Notes under the pieces: generated by a model
Told to the model about the DNA's origin: nothing
Seen by the model: only the letters and a program-made list of their open reading frames with translations
Database searches by the model: none
Made by a program: the position numbers and the translations under genes
Assembly (NCBI GenBank): GCA_014904845.1
Contig: MU119775.1
Span: forward strand, 1-19,892
Origin: Acephala macrosclerotiorum
Taxonomy: Eukaryota; Ascomycota; Leotiomycetes; Helotiales; Mollisiaceae
Direction of reading: 5' to 3'
Length of the DNA stretch: 19,892 bases
Part shown: positions 1 through 10,179 of the stretch, in pieces
Numbering within the stretch: position 1 is the first letter of the stretch
Layout: each line of letters starts with the position of its first letter

Positions 1-2086
1 AATTTTTTATAATTTTTTACGTTTATACGATTAATAAAAAATTATAATATCGATTATAAAATGTTTTTTTTTAATCGTTTTTAATTTGATTAAATATTCG
101 TATAACGAATATAAATTTATATAAACGATTATTAAAATTTTAAAAAAATCGAATTATTAAATAATTATATTAATAATAAATTCGATTATAATCGTTATAT
201 TGATTTTTTTTATTATATTATATATTTTAAAAATTAAAACGTTTTTAGTAACGTATTTGTTTTTAGTAAAATTGTAATAAATAGAAAAAAATTTAATTTC
301 GAATTTTTTATTGTTTAATTAGTATTTATTTATTAGAATAATTTTATATTTAATTTGAAAATTAAAATTTTTATTGTTTATAAATAAATTATCGATAAAA
401 ACGAAGAATTTTATTGTAAATAAATCGAGAATAATATATTTAAATTTTCGATTTAAATTTTTAATTTATTATTTTAATTTTTTATTTAATATAATAATTT
501 TTTTTTTATTAAATTTTAATATTAAATAATAATAAATAGATCGAAAATTGTTTTAAATTAATAAATTATAATAATATAAATTTTTTTAATTTATTATTTT
601 TAATATTTAATTTAAAAATTAAATAATTTAATATTTAATAGTTTAATTTTTTGGTTTTAATTTTTTTATTATAATTAAATTGTATTTTCGAATTAAATTA
701 AAATGTATTTATTGAAAATTAATAGTATTTTTAGTATTAAAACTTTTTTAGATTTGATTAAAAATTTAATTTTATTAAATTCGTTTTTTTTGAAAAATAT
801 TTTTTTTTTTTATTAATATAAACGTATTATCAATTTATATTTTAATAATATTAAATAATTTTTTAATAATTGTAATTAAAAAATAAAAATCGTATATCGA
901 TATAATTATAAATAATTTTTTTTTATAATATTTGTAATACGTAATTTATTAGTGTATTTTTATTTTTATAATTTTATATAAAAGTTTTAAAATAATTATA
1001 ATCGTATTTAATAAATGTAAATAGTAAATTTTTTTTAATAAACGTATTAATATAAATCGTTAAAAGTTTATTATAAATTGAATATAAGTTTAAATAATAT
1101 TACGAAATTATATTTTAATTTTTTTGTTTGAAAATTGAATTAAAAAAAGTATTAAAGCGATAATTAGTCGTTGATTAATTTTTTGAATTATTGAAAATTG
1201 CGTAAAAATTATTTTTTTTTTTTCGTCGTTGTATTTTTGAATTATTAGTTTTAATTTCTCGTAAAAAGTATCGATAATTTTGTTTTTGATTTCATTGATT
1301 AATTTCGAATTAAAAATTCGAATTTTAGTATATTTATTAAAATCGTATTAAACGAAATTAAAAACTTTTTTTGTAATTAAATTATCGATTTTTTTTTTTA
1401 AAACGTTTTAAATAATTGTTTAAAAATTGTAATTATATTTTTTTTTTGTAGTTTTAATAATAATTTTATATTATTTTTTTTTTATTTATTATAAAAACTA
1501 TAAAAATTTTAGTTTTTTCGACGATAGTAATAAAAAATTAATCGTTGAAATCTTTGTAATTTTTTTCATTGTTTTTAATAAAATTATAGTATTTATTTTG
1601 TTTAAATTTTTTATTATACACGTTTTTATTTTATAATTTTTTTAAACGTTTTCGATTACGTTTTTTGATTGATTTTTCGTTTATTTTATTCGATTAAAAA
1701 AATAAAAAAGTTTTTTTTTAATTAAAAAATAATAAGATTTTTTTTGGATTTTTTTAATTATTTTTTTAATTACTAATTCGATTATAAATTTTTAGTATTT
1801 CTTTTTTTGTATAGTAAAGTTTAATAATTGTTAAACGAAAATTAATCGATTCGTAAAATATATCGATTATATATGTTTTTTTATTAATTACTAATAATTT
1901 ATATAATTTTTTTTATTCGCTTTTTTTACGTTAAACACGTACTTTAAATAGAATTAGTAAATTTAATATAAACTTTATATTTGAATCGTTTTTTATTGTA
2001 AATATATTATTAATTTAATGTTAAATATATAAACGACGTATTTTTTTAGTAATTACTCGAATTTTTTTAATTTTTTTAATAATTAA

Positions 2087-2108
2087 TAATAATAACGCGT
2101 TATTATTA
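2087..2108. repeat. 22 bp perfect palindrome centred on CGCG
   Basis: Two 11-base arms meet at the centre of AACGCGTT, flanked by TAATAATA-type sequence. Perfect palindromes arise easily in such AT-rich DNA, so this may be chance. The preserved CGCG core fits the sparing of CpG across the block. Confidence 0.4.
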
Positions 2109-5025
2109 ATTATTTTAAAATAAATTTTAAAGATTAATAATATAAATATAATATCGTTCGATTTTATTAAATCGTTAATAATTTTAATTACTATTTATAA
2201 AATTATATTTTTATCGATTTATTTTTTAATTAATTCGTTATAAATAATTTTATAAATTTAATATAATAAAATATAATATTTTTTTTATTTTTTTTATATT
2301 ATTATAAGTTTTTACGAGTATTTCTTTGATTTTAATTATTATTGTTTTAACGTTTTATTAAAATTTTATAAACGAGAAATTTTTTTTAACGTTATAAATA
2401 ATATAATTCAATAGTTTTTAATATATATCGATTTAATATATACGTAATATATTTTATATTATTTTTATAAATATATTTTTTATAAATCTAATAATTTAAA
2501 ATATTATAAACGAATTTATTATTTATAAAACTAATTTTTTATTTAAATATAAAACGTCGATAATAATCGAATAATTAAACTCGTAATTATTTATATATTT
2601 AATAATAATAATAATATTTAATAAAATATTAAATATATTTAATATTTATATTATAATTAATTTAATTAAAAAACTTTTATAAAACGTTGTACTAATAAAT
2701 AATTAAAACGTTTATATAATTAATATAATTTTATATCGATAAAATGATTTTAAATTAAATTTTTCTCTAATTAATATAATGATATTTATAAATGGTTTTA
2801 TTTTTTTATAATAAAAACGATTTTATTTTTTTAAATTAAAATATTCTTTAAATTATCGAGTTTTATATTTATAATATTTATATTTTAAATATAAAATAAA
2901 AAAAGCGTATTTATAAAAACAATATAAAAAGTAATAATATTTAATAAAATATTAATTTAAATAATTTTTTACGATAAAATAATACTTTTATTAAAACGAA
3001 CTTTATAAATTTTAATTATAAAAATATTTAATTAAACGTTAATATTAAACTTTTATAGTATTATAAATTGCAATTAATTAATAATTAATACTTCGACGAT
3101 TTTATTATTCGATATAATCTTTTAAAAAACTTTTAAAAAATATCGATCTTCGAAAATAAAAAATAAATATTAATTTAATTCGAATAATTCGAATTATAAT
3201 AATAAAATATTAAATATATTTTCTTTCGTAATAATATAATAAATAAATTAATTATTTAAAATAATTATTATTTGCGTATTATCGATTTTTTTAAATTCGA
3301 TAAAATAATTTTTATTTTCGTTTTTTATTTTTATATTTATTAGTAATTAATTAATTTTTATTATTTAAATATTTTTTAATAAATTTTTTATTTTCTCGAT
3401 TTTAACGAAAAATTTTTAATAATAAATTATTATAATATCTCGATTTATCGTATATTAAATTTATTATTAAAACTTTATATATATTTATTATTATTTTTTT
3501 ATTATATATTTTATAAATCAATATTTCGATTTACTATAAATATAATATTTCTTTTAATATAATTCTTTTTAAAATCTATAATTTCTATAATATTTATTTC
3601 GAAAAATTTTTCGATTTTAATATTTTTAATTTTGTTTTTAATCGCGCTTTTTATTTCGTTTTCTATAAATATAATCGATCTAATTTTAATCGAATTTATT
3701 TTTTTTTTTAATTTTAAGAAATAAAATTTAAACTATACTACTATATTTCACGTAATCGCGTTGTAATATTTATTACCGATCGCAATTTAATATAAACGCT
3801 TTTAAAAGTATTAATAGACTTATAAAAAATAAAATTATATTTTTCAATATTTCGATAAACGCTAATAATTTAATTTCGCAAATTATATTTCGTTTAATAT
3901 TTCGATAATAAATTTAATTAAATCTTTTAAAATTAATCGAAAAATATTTATAAATATTTCAATTTAATTTTTATTAAAATTATTTTTCTTTATAAAAATA
4001 TATATAATTAACGATTTTTTTTAATTTTGAAATAAATTTTTATTATTATTATTAATATAATAAAATTGAAACTTTTTTCTAGAAATTTATTGAAATAAAA
4101 TATATTTATATATTTTGTAAAATTAATAAAAAATACTTTATTATATTAATTTTAAAATAGTTTAATTTTATTATAATAATTATAAAAAATCGATAATTTG
4201 CGATTAAAAATATTATATAATTTTTTATTATATTTTTTATTAAATTTATAAATAATTTAATAAAAATATTTTATAAATTATTATATTAATTCGATTATTA
4301 TTAAAAAAATTATTAATAAATAAATTAAATATTTTATATTGTATTAAATAAATTTATATTTATAAAAAAAATATAAAAAATAATCGTAAAAATAATCGTA
4401 TTCGTAAAAAAAAAATTCGTATTAATAATTGAAATTATAAAAATAATTATATTTTGATTATTAAATACTAATATTAAAATATTTTAATTTATTAATTAAA
4501 TTAATCGATTTTATCAAAAAAAAAATTTATTTTTTAATTAATCGATAATTTCTATTTATATTTATTTATAAAACTTTTTTTATTAAAAAACTTTTTTCAA
4601 ATTATTAATAATAAATCTTTTATTTTTCAATATTTAAACTTTGTAAATATATAAAAAATCTCGTAAATAACGTATAAAATTTTTATATATTAAACGTAAA
4701 ATTTTTTGTAAACAATTTTTAAAATTTTCTTAAAAGTATTTTTATAAATTGTAATCAAAATATTTTTTTTTTTTATATATTTAAAAATAATAAAAAATAT
4801 ATTTATTTAATATTTTTTTATTTATTTTTATCGTAAAAAAATTTAATTTTAAATAAATTTATTATTTTAAAAAATAATTATATAATAAATAATAAAAAAA
4901 TTAAAAGTTTTAATTCGAATTCGAATAAATATTATTATTAATATTTATATACTTTTAATTAAATAACAAATAAAAACGTAAAACTTTTTTTAAAAATTCG
5001 TTTTTAATATAAATTCAAATAAATT

Positions 5026-5140
5026 AATACAAACTTAAAATCGTTTTCGTATTTTTTTATTCGTTTTTCGTAAACGTTATTATTTTGCGTAGTAAATATA
5101 AATTTAAAAAGTAAATATAAGTTTAAAATTGTTTTCGTAT
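5026..5140. repeat. Diverged short direct repeats inside the AT block
   Basis: Positions 5026-5052 and 5114-5140 align over 27 bases without gaps, 88 bases apart. They differ at four sites, all transitions (C/T at 5030/5118, A/G at 5033/5121, C/T at 5034/5122, C/T at 5042/5130). A third partial copy at 5095-5109 differs from the second by one transition. Transition-only divergence is what RIP acting on tandem copies would leave. Confidence 0.5.
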
Positions 5141-5461
5141 TATTTTTTTTTAAATTTTTAATAATTTTAATACTTTTAATGCGTTTTTATAAAAGGATTC
5201 TTATAAATTCTCGTTTTTTCGAAAATATATTAATTATTTTAAACATTTTTTTATAAAAAACAAATTATTTAAAGAATTTTTTTTTTTTATAAATTAATCT
5301 CTTTTAAATAAAAATCTAATTATTTTATAATTAATTGAACAATTATTAATTAATATTAATATTACTAAAAATACTTATTACTAATAATAAACTAAAAACG
5401 AAATAAATAAATAAATTAAATAATTCGTTAATTGATTATAAATTGTAAATTTAATAAACGC

Positions 5462-5545
5462 GCAAAAGTTAAAAGATATAATCTCAACTCTAGCGCAAGC
5501 GGCGCTAGTCCCGATCTGGCCTAGTGCCGCACGTGACTACTAAAC
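5462..5545. repeat. Unmutated GC island with imperfect inverted repeat
   Basis: A patch of about 80 bases with ordinary composition lies inside otherwise collapsed AT DNA. Its core is an inverted repeat: GCGGCGCTAG at 5499-5508 and CTAGTGCCGC at 5521-5530, with 9 of 10 pairs matching plus one G:T wobble, around a 12-base loop. A smaller hairpin, TAGCGC/GCGCTA, overlaps its left arm (5491-5507). CACGTGAC follows at 5530-5537. It could be an end or remnant of a small inverted-repeat element, a unique-sequence spacer that was never duplicated and so escaped RIP, or a structured RNA locus. No tRNA box B is visible. Confidence 0.5.
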
Positions 5546-5662
5546 TAATATTATACTTACATAAATAAATAATTATAAATATTATTTAATAATAAACGAG
5601 TTTTATTTTATTTAGTATATATTTTATTTTATAATTATTATTTTTATTAAATATAATTATAT

Positions 5663-5688
5663 TTTATTTATTTATTTATTTATTTATT
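5663..5688. repeat. (ATTT)n microsatellite at the edge of the AT block
   Basis: About six uninterrupted ATTT units occur just inside the border between AT-rich and normal DNA. Simple slippage is the likely origin. Confidence 0.8.
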
Positions 5689-5891
5689 AAATATATTTTT
5701 ATTAAATATTATTATAAAGCTATTTTTTGAAGTACTATTTGTTGTCCGCTGAAAAGCTCGCAGATTTCACTACTCGAGAGAGGAACAAGCACATTTGATC
5801 GAGGTCACAGAAGGAGCCACCCGAATTAGAAAATCTGAAGGAGTTCCGAAGTCCCTGATCGCCAACTCAAGCGACCAGACGTCCAGACGGT

Positions 5892-7060
5892 TCACAAAAT
5901 AGTACACAAAGCTGCTGCGGCAAGACTAACCTGCATAACACCAGCAATAGGACCCACAGTATTGGAAATGATGTTCAGAAGCTCCTTCTTCCTTCCAAGA
6001 GGTATGACGCCTGCCCCTTGCACTAACGTTCTGCTTTTCGAGGCTTTTGAGGATCTTGCACTAGGTTTCCCCCTGCTTTTGTCCGGGTTCTTGCAGCGTG
6101 AAATTTCTGCCAGTCGTGCCTTTTCGGCTTCGTCGAGCTCTTTCATGTAGAAATTGATGTATTCATCCACTCTCAAAGACCAAGCTTCCGGGAGATTCCA
6201 GTGGATTTCTTTTTCGAACATGATCAAGTATTGATCTCTTTGGTACTGGTTGAGCGATGCGTACTGTATGCGTAAATGTAAATTTCAGCGCAGTAGGACC
6301 AAACGAAGGGGATGAGGTATGTGAACCTACCACTATCCTCCCTTTCTTATCTAGATCCTTTAGCCAATTTAGCATGATTGCATCCAAAGATGGATACTTG
6401 GCACACACGGACCAGCCTGCGCGCTTGCTGCTATCTCTCCAGTGTATATATGTATCTGACATCCCTAGCACCACATGCATTTCTGTTTTTGGATTCCGGA
6501 CGTGATTTATCAAATTTTCGTTGAGACGCTTATGGACACCGCTCCATCGATAAGTATCTCGATGACGAGCGAAGAATTGACCAGGAGCAGACCCAAGGGA
6601 GACTTCAATGTCATGAAAGACCTCCTCATTTCTTGCGGCAAGCCAATCATGAAGAATCGGGTAGTTTGTAAGACTATGTTCTGTATGATAATCAGTACTT
6701 GATGATCATCCAAAGCCAACGAACAAGAGCAAATCTGAGATTGCACATGACAGGACATACGATACCGATCAGCACCATCCGGAGATCTATATGAGATGAA
6801 GTAGTCATTGCCGAAAAGACCATTGAGACCGAATGAGATGCAATGGACTTCCGCTACTTTTGCATGGTCGCCTGGGGGGAAAAGTCCGCCTGAATCGCAG
6901 AGGAAATCTGGTAATGCGTCCCTGCGCGAACGCTTTAGGATTAAATCCACAGAGGTTCTGTAAGGTCTTACCAGCCCCATTTCTTTGGTGTGCTGACGAA
7001 GTAGGTCTCTGTTCCCGTCTCTCGCTCATCGCCGCCAAAGGCAAGCTGAACTGGCGGCAT
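5892..7060 (-). CDS. Fungal-specific repeat protein, function unknown (4 exons)
   Basis: I rebuilt this gene from exons 7060-6972, 6921-6761, 6680-6331 and 6263-5892. Introns are 50, 80 and 67 nt, with donors GTAAGA, GTATGT and GTAGGT and CAG acceptors. The phases join into a 323-residue protein. It resembles uncharacterised proteins I associate with filamentous fungi; I know no function. It seems to hold about five units of 40-50 residues, roughly at 4-37, 52-98, 104-146, 150-191 and 199-242. Each has a short strand ending near SLG or similar, an aromatic strand (YFVST, YFISY, FFARH, YIHW, YLIMF), usually a Trp, then a helix. Residues 255-280 are rich in Lys, Arg and Ser, and the C-terminus is hydrophobic. 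GTTAGT after codon 311 is a possible fourth donor, so the last 12 residues are uncertain. The stop lies about 175 bp from the AT block, yet the gene shows no RIP damage. Confidence 0.75.
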
Positions 7061-7809
7061 CTTGGTGCTCGAATTTAGAGAATTTTGGTGGAGCCTGCCT
7101 ACCTATGTACTTCAAGGCTTGGTCCGTCGGGCTCAAAGGCTAGCCTTGAGTACAGCCTGGGTTCAGAGAACGCCCTGAAGGCGCAAGTCTAGTAACAGAA
7201 TGCCTCGTGTGAGGGCAGGATTTCGAAGTCCAGATTTTTCGTGGCTAGGCATAGCGAATCAGACTGTGAGGTTGTGATGGCTGATTGAGCGAGAGGCGCC
7301 ACGCGAATCGCATGCGCAGGAAATGCAATAAGCAGCTGACAAGAGGCTGGGAGAATATCGGAGGGCTCAAATATCGAACGTAAAAAACGATTGGTTGTTA
7401 AAGGCTGCTCTATCCCTGAAGCACAGGGAGCATCGGGGCCTTGCCAAATACTTGAAAGCTTGTTTCGAAACAAAACGAGCGAGCGTCTTCCTTGCCTTGA
7501 TCCTAAATACTCTTTCTTACAGAAGGAGCAAGGAGCGAATGCTTCATATGAATTGCAAGAAATGGCTCATCTGTATTCGCAGCCATTACCAAACTCCGGC
7601 AATTATCGATCATGTCCTCCGTGCGCCAAATACACAGACGTCTCTTCCTCCTTCCCCAACCCAGTACAGCAAAGCAGATACCTACTGCTTATTTCTCAAA
7701 CGAGGATGCATGAACTTGCCAGCCGCACCAGACGGTCTAAGACCATCGCCCAGTCCAGCAGAAGCCATCATCACTTTTCTCCCCCTCACCTCTTCCAGAC
7801 CTCCTACAT
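7061..7809. other. Intergenic region between RFC5 and the repeat-protein gene
   Basis: Both flanking genes are on the minus strand, so this stretch should contain the RFC5 3' end and the promoter of the repeat-protein gene. Two overlapping plus-strand frames (about 7391-7853) resemble no family and run antisense into the RFC5 3' end. I see no RNA gene or repeat here. Confidence 0.6.
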
Positions 7810-8996
7810 CTAGAAGTCCATACTCATATCCCACTCCTCCAACACCCTCATAACCTTCGCCACAAAGGCCTCCAAATGGAAAATAACTTTCGTTCCCATC
7901 CTAACCCTATGTTCAAAGAAAGCCGCCCATCTCACAATCTCCGCTTTCACTTGGTCATCCACCAATGGCACAAGTTTGAAAGTAAGAGTCTTGAGGATTG
8001 TAGAAGCGGGTATGCAATGCGTAAGGAGGTCGTAGAGTTTTGCGCGAATCTTGAGGATTTGAGCGGGGGAGTGTTCGGCTAGGATGTCGTTTGCTACTTG
8101 GGAGAGAAGGGCCTCCCAGTCTGGGGGTGGGAGGGGGGTTTGTGGTGTTATTTTCTCGCTGCGGAGAAGGTTAGTATTTGCTTGAGTCAATAAGATGAGA
8201 ACCAGGAGGAAGGAACTTACTTCTGAGCATGAACCGCCTCAAACATCAACAACGCCCTCCTCAAATTCCTCCCACTCTCCCTCGCAATCCTCTGATTCAA
8301 CTCCCTCTCCCCCTTCCACCCCTCCTTCTTCCCGCTCTTCTCCAGCACATCCACAATCTCCTCTTCCGTCGGCGCCGCAACCCTAATCAACAACGTCCTT
8401 GATCGAATCGGAGCAATGATATTCGCCGTACTGTTCGCCAACAATATCAACCTCAAATTAGGACTATATTTCTCCATCGTCCTCCTCAACGCAGCCTGCG
8501 CATCCCTACTCAAACTATCCGCCTCATTAATAACCACAACCTTAAACCTCTGCTTCGCATTCGCATCCACCTGTTGTGTCTGCGCAACCTCTTTCAACAA
8601 ATCTTGCACAACGACTCGATCGTAGTTCCCTACATCTGAAGGCGTGATTTCGAGATGGTAGACGGAGGATACGATGTTGAATTCTAGTTTTCGGTTCGAG
8701 GTCGTTTGGAAGACGCGGGAGTCAATTTTTATTTTTTCGACGCCGGGGCCGAAGAGCGTTTTTAAGGTGCAGATTATTCGTGTTTTTTTGCCAGCGCCGG
8801 AGGGACCGTAGACGAGGAGGTGGGGGAAGTCGCCGGATTCTGCCTGCGAGAGAAAGGGATGTTAATTGTGTGTCTGCAGGAAGAGGGGTGACGGGAGTGC
8901 AGGACGTACGAGAGAACGTAATCTTTCGGAGAGGTCTTTGTGGTAGGTTAGTTGGTCGAGAGATCGTGGACGGTGTTTGTCTACGAGAAGCGCCAT
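7810..8996 (-). CDS. RFC5: Replication factor C subunit 5 (clamp loader; human RFC3 orthologue)
   Basis: RFC5 is a small subunit of the pentameric AAA+ clamp loader that places PCNA on primed DNA in the nucleus; it also serves alternative loaders such as the Rad24, Ctf18 and Elg1 complexes. Exons 8996-8910, 8843-8221 and 8158-7810 give 352 residues, close to the roughly 354 of yeast Rfc5. Introns are 66 and 62 nt; the second has a textbook TACTAAC branch site. Walker A reads GPSGAGKKT (42-50), with the lysine doublet typical of this subunit. The Walker B region is VVINEAD (132-138), with Asn in place of the first Asp of DEAD, as expected for RFC5. AALRRTMEKYS follows. The arginine-finger box is SRT at 177-179 rather than SRC. 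The C-terminal collar helices are present. An ACGCGT site lies 78 bp upstream of the start, fitting S-phase control. Confidence 0.95.
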
Positions 8997-9282
8997 TGTG
9001 GTTTTTGGTCGTGAAGAAGGAGGAGAGATGTGGTTATGTTGGAGAAACGCTGTTGAAGAGATGGGAAGAGAAGACGCGTTGACGTGCCTCGATTTTCGCG
9101 TTCTCGTGTAAAGTGAGCACGTGCCACAAATGCAACTACCCGCTTCACCTCAGGTCGTTGTTCAAGAGTTCTCCGGCCATATGGGATAATCATAAAACAT
9201 TAAGATCGAGAGGAACGCTGCACAAACCCTAGCCCAAGACTCGAAACCTTCATATCGTCTACTCCCAACCTCAAAGTCCAAT
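8997..9282. promoter_or_regulatory. Bidirectional promoter of RFC5 and the coiled-coil gene
   Basis: Only 286 bp separate the two divergent start codons. The region holds ACGCGT (9074-9079), a TTTTCGCG E2F-like stretch (9093-9100) and a CACGTG E-box (9118-9123). The mapping to regulators is inferred from yeast. Confidence 0.6.
9074..9079. promoter_or_regulatory. MCB (MluI cell-cycle box), ACGCGT
   Basis: ACGCGT is the core site of the yeast MBF (Swi6-Mbp1) factor, which drives DNA-replication genes at G1/S. Its position 78 bp upstream of the RFC5 start makes a functional role plausible. A second ACGCGT at 11756-11761 lies inside REX3 coding sequence and is probably chance. Confidence 0.5.
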
Positions 9283-9931
9283 ATGGAGGCACCCTCGTCC
9301 GATTCTAAGGTCGACACGCAACGCATGTTGACTGAGATCCTACAACACTGCCAAAACATTAATCAAATGCTAGATGCAAACGGATTTGACAGAATCAATC
9401 AAACTCTCGATAGGATAGATCAGAGGTTCGATAGCATAGATCACAGCCTCGATAAAATGGAGCAAAGTATGCAGAAGACCGAGAATCGATTTGTAGCATT
9501 GTGAGCATTTCCTCCTTATTTCCTCCTCTCCAAAAACCTAACACAACACCCCAGAGAAGCCAATCAACTCGCACGGAGCATTAATAGGGACATCATCAGC
9601 AAACACCCCCATTCCCAACTCCACCCTCTCGTCAATACACACACTGGTGAGAAAATCCCCAATTTTCCTGCTACGGCAGGCGCAATCGCCATTATGCCGA
9701 GTAAGTAAACTCCTGCCAATTTCTATATCGAAGAATACTATTGATGGATGTACGTGCGTCTTAGCTACCTATATCAATAGGATCTTTGAAGAGATCGGCT
9801 TCAAGGTCCCGGTGGGAGCAACACCGAAGCGAAAGCGTGAGCTTCTCCGACAAGTGATAGGACTTCCTTTGAGGGATTCATCTCGCTCGTCAGAGAAACC
9901 AATTTCTCTGGTGCTAAGGCCTAGAATATGA
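9283..9931 (+). CDS. Coiled-coil hypothetical protein (3 exons)
   Basis: Exons 9283-9500, 9555-9700 and 9765-9931 join to 176 residues. Introns are 54 and 64 nt, with donors GTGAGC and GTAAGT and acceptors CAG and TAG. I do not recognise a named family, though proteins of this design occur in filamentous fungi. Residues about 36-66 form a heptad-like coiled coil (RINQTLDRIDQRFDSIDHSL and onward), suggesting oligomerisation. A likely conserved middle region follows: ANQLARSINRDII at 74-86, HPLVN at 96-100 and GEKIPNFPATAG at 104-115. A small helical region ends in KRKRELLRQVIGL (143-155), and the tail is Ser/Arg-rich and basic. There is no signal peptide or membrane segment. It shares a promoter with RFC5. 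The AT-AG-type first donor (GTGAGC) is less typical than the others, but it keeps the frame. Confidence 0.8.
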
Positions 9932-10179
9932 AATTCTGACGGTTGCCGAGTATCGAGGGCGTTATGCATTGGTCGGAATTTTGGATGTTGGGTCAGTCAT
10001 ATTTTGGAAGGTGAGATTGGAATGGACAACAAAAGCAAGTTCGATAAATAGGAACGCATTGGCAATTGTAGTAAGTGCCTGTCTAAAATACAAAAATTCT
10101 GAACACCATGTAGTTCTATCGGCCCTAACCAGGAGCCCCAAGCAAGCATGCGGCCTAGCAACGCATCATGACCAACTCC
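9932..10179. other. Convergent intergenic gap
   Basis: This 248 bp gap holds the 3' ends of the coiled-coil gene and REX3. Nothing else is recognised in it. Confidence 0.6.

Larger units (their letters stand above)
1..5717. repeat. AT-rich, RIP-like degenerate block
   Basis: This block is about 11% G+C in its first 300 bases and has no credible reading frame on either strand. All 18 cytosines in positions 1-600 are followed by G; CpA, CpT and CpC are absent there. Further right, some non-CpG cytosines appear. RIP is the known fungal process that turns C:G into T:A in duplicated DNA, and it is the best explanation for loss on this scale. The original sequence, probably transposons, can no longer be recognised. 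A short island of normal composition lies at about 5462-5545. The right edge is abrupt, near 5717. A centromeric or subtelomeric setting is possible, but no telomere repeat is seen. Confidence 0.85.

Noticed and set aside
1..5717. Mitochondrial DNA or centromere core as the source of the AT block
   Set aside because: No mitochondrial genes or RNAs are recognisable, and the CpG-only pattern points to mutation of nuclear repeats. A centromere remains possible but nothing in the sequence shows it.
5892..7060. Apparent pseudogene with frameshifts and an in-frame TAA after KKWGW
   Set aside because: Three introns with good donor and acceptor sites restore one continuous 323-codon frame, so no damage needs to be assumed.
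7391..7853. Two overlapping plus-strand frames of 140 and 152 codons
   Set aside because: They resemble no family, have low-complexity Pro/Ser ends, and lie in intergenic DNA and antisense to the RFC5 3' exon.
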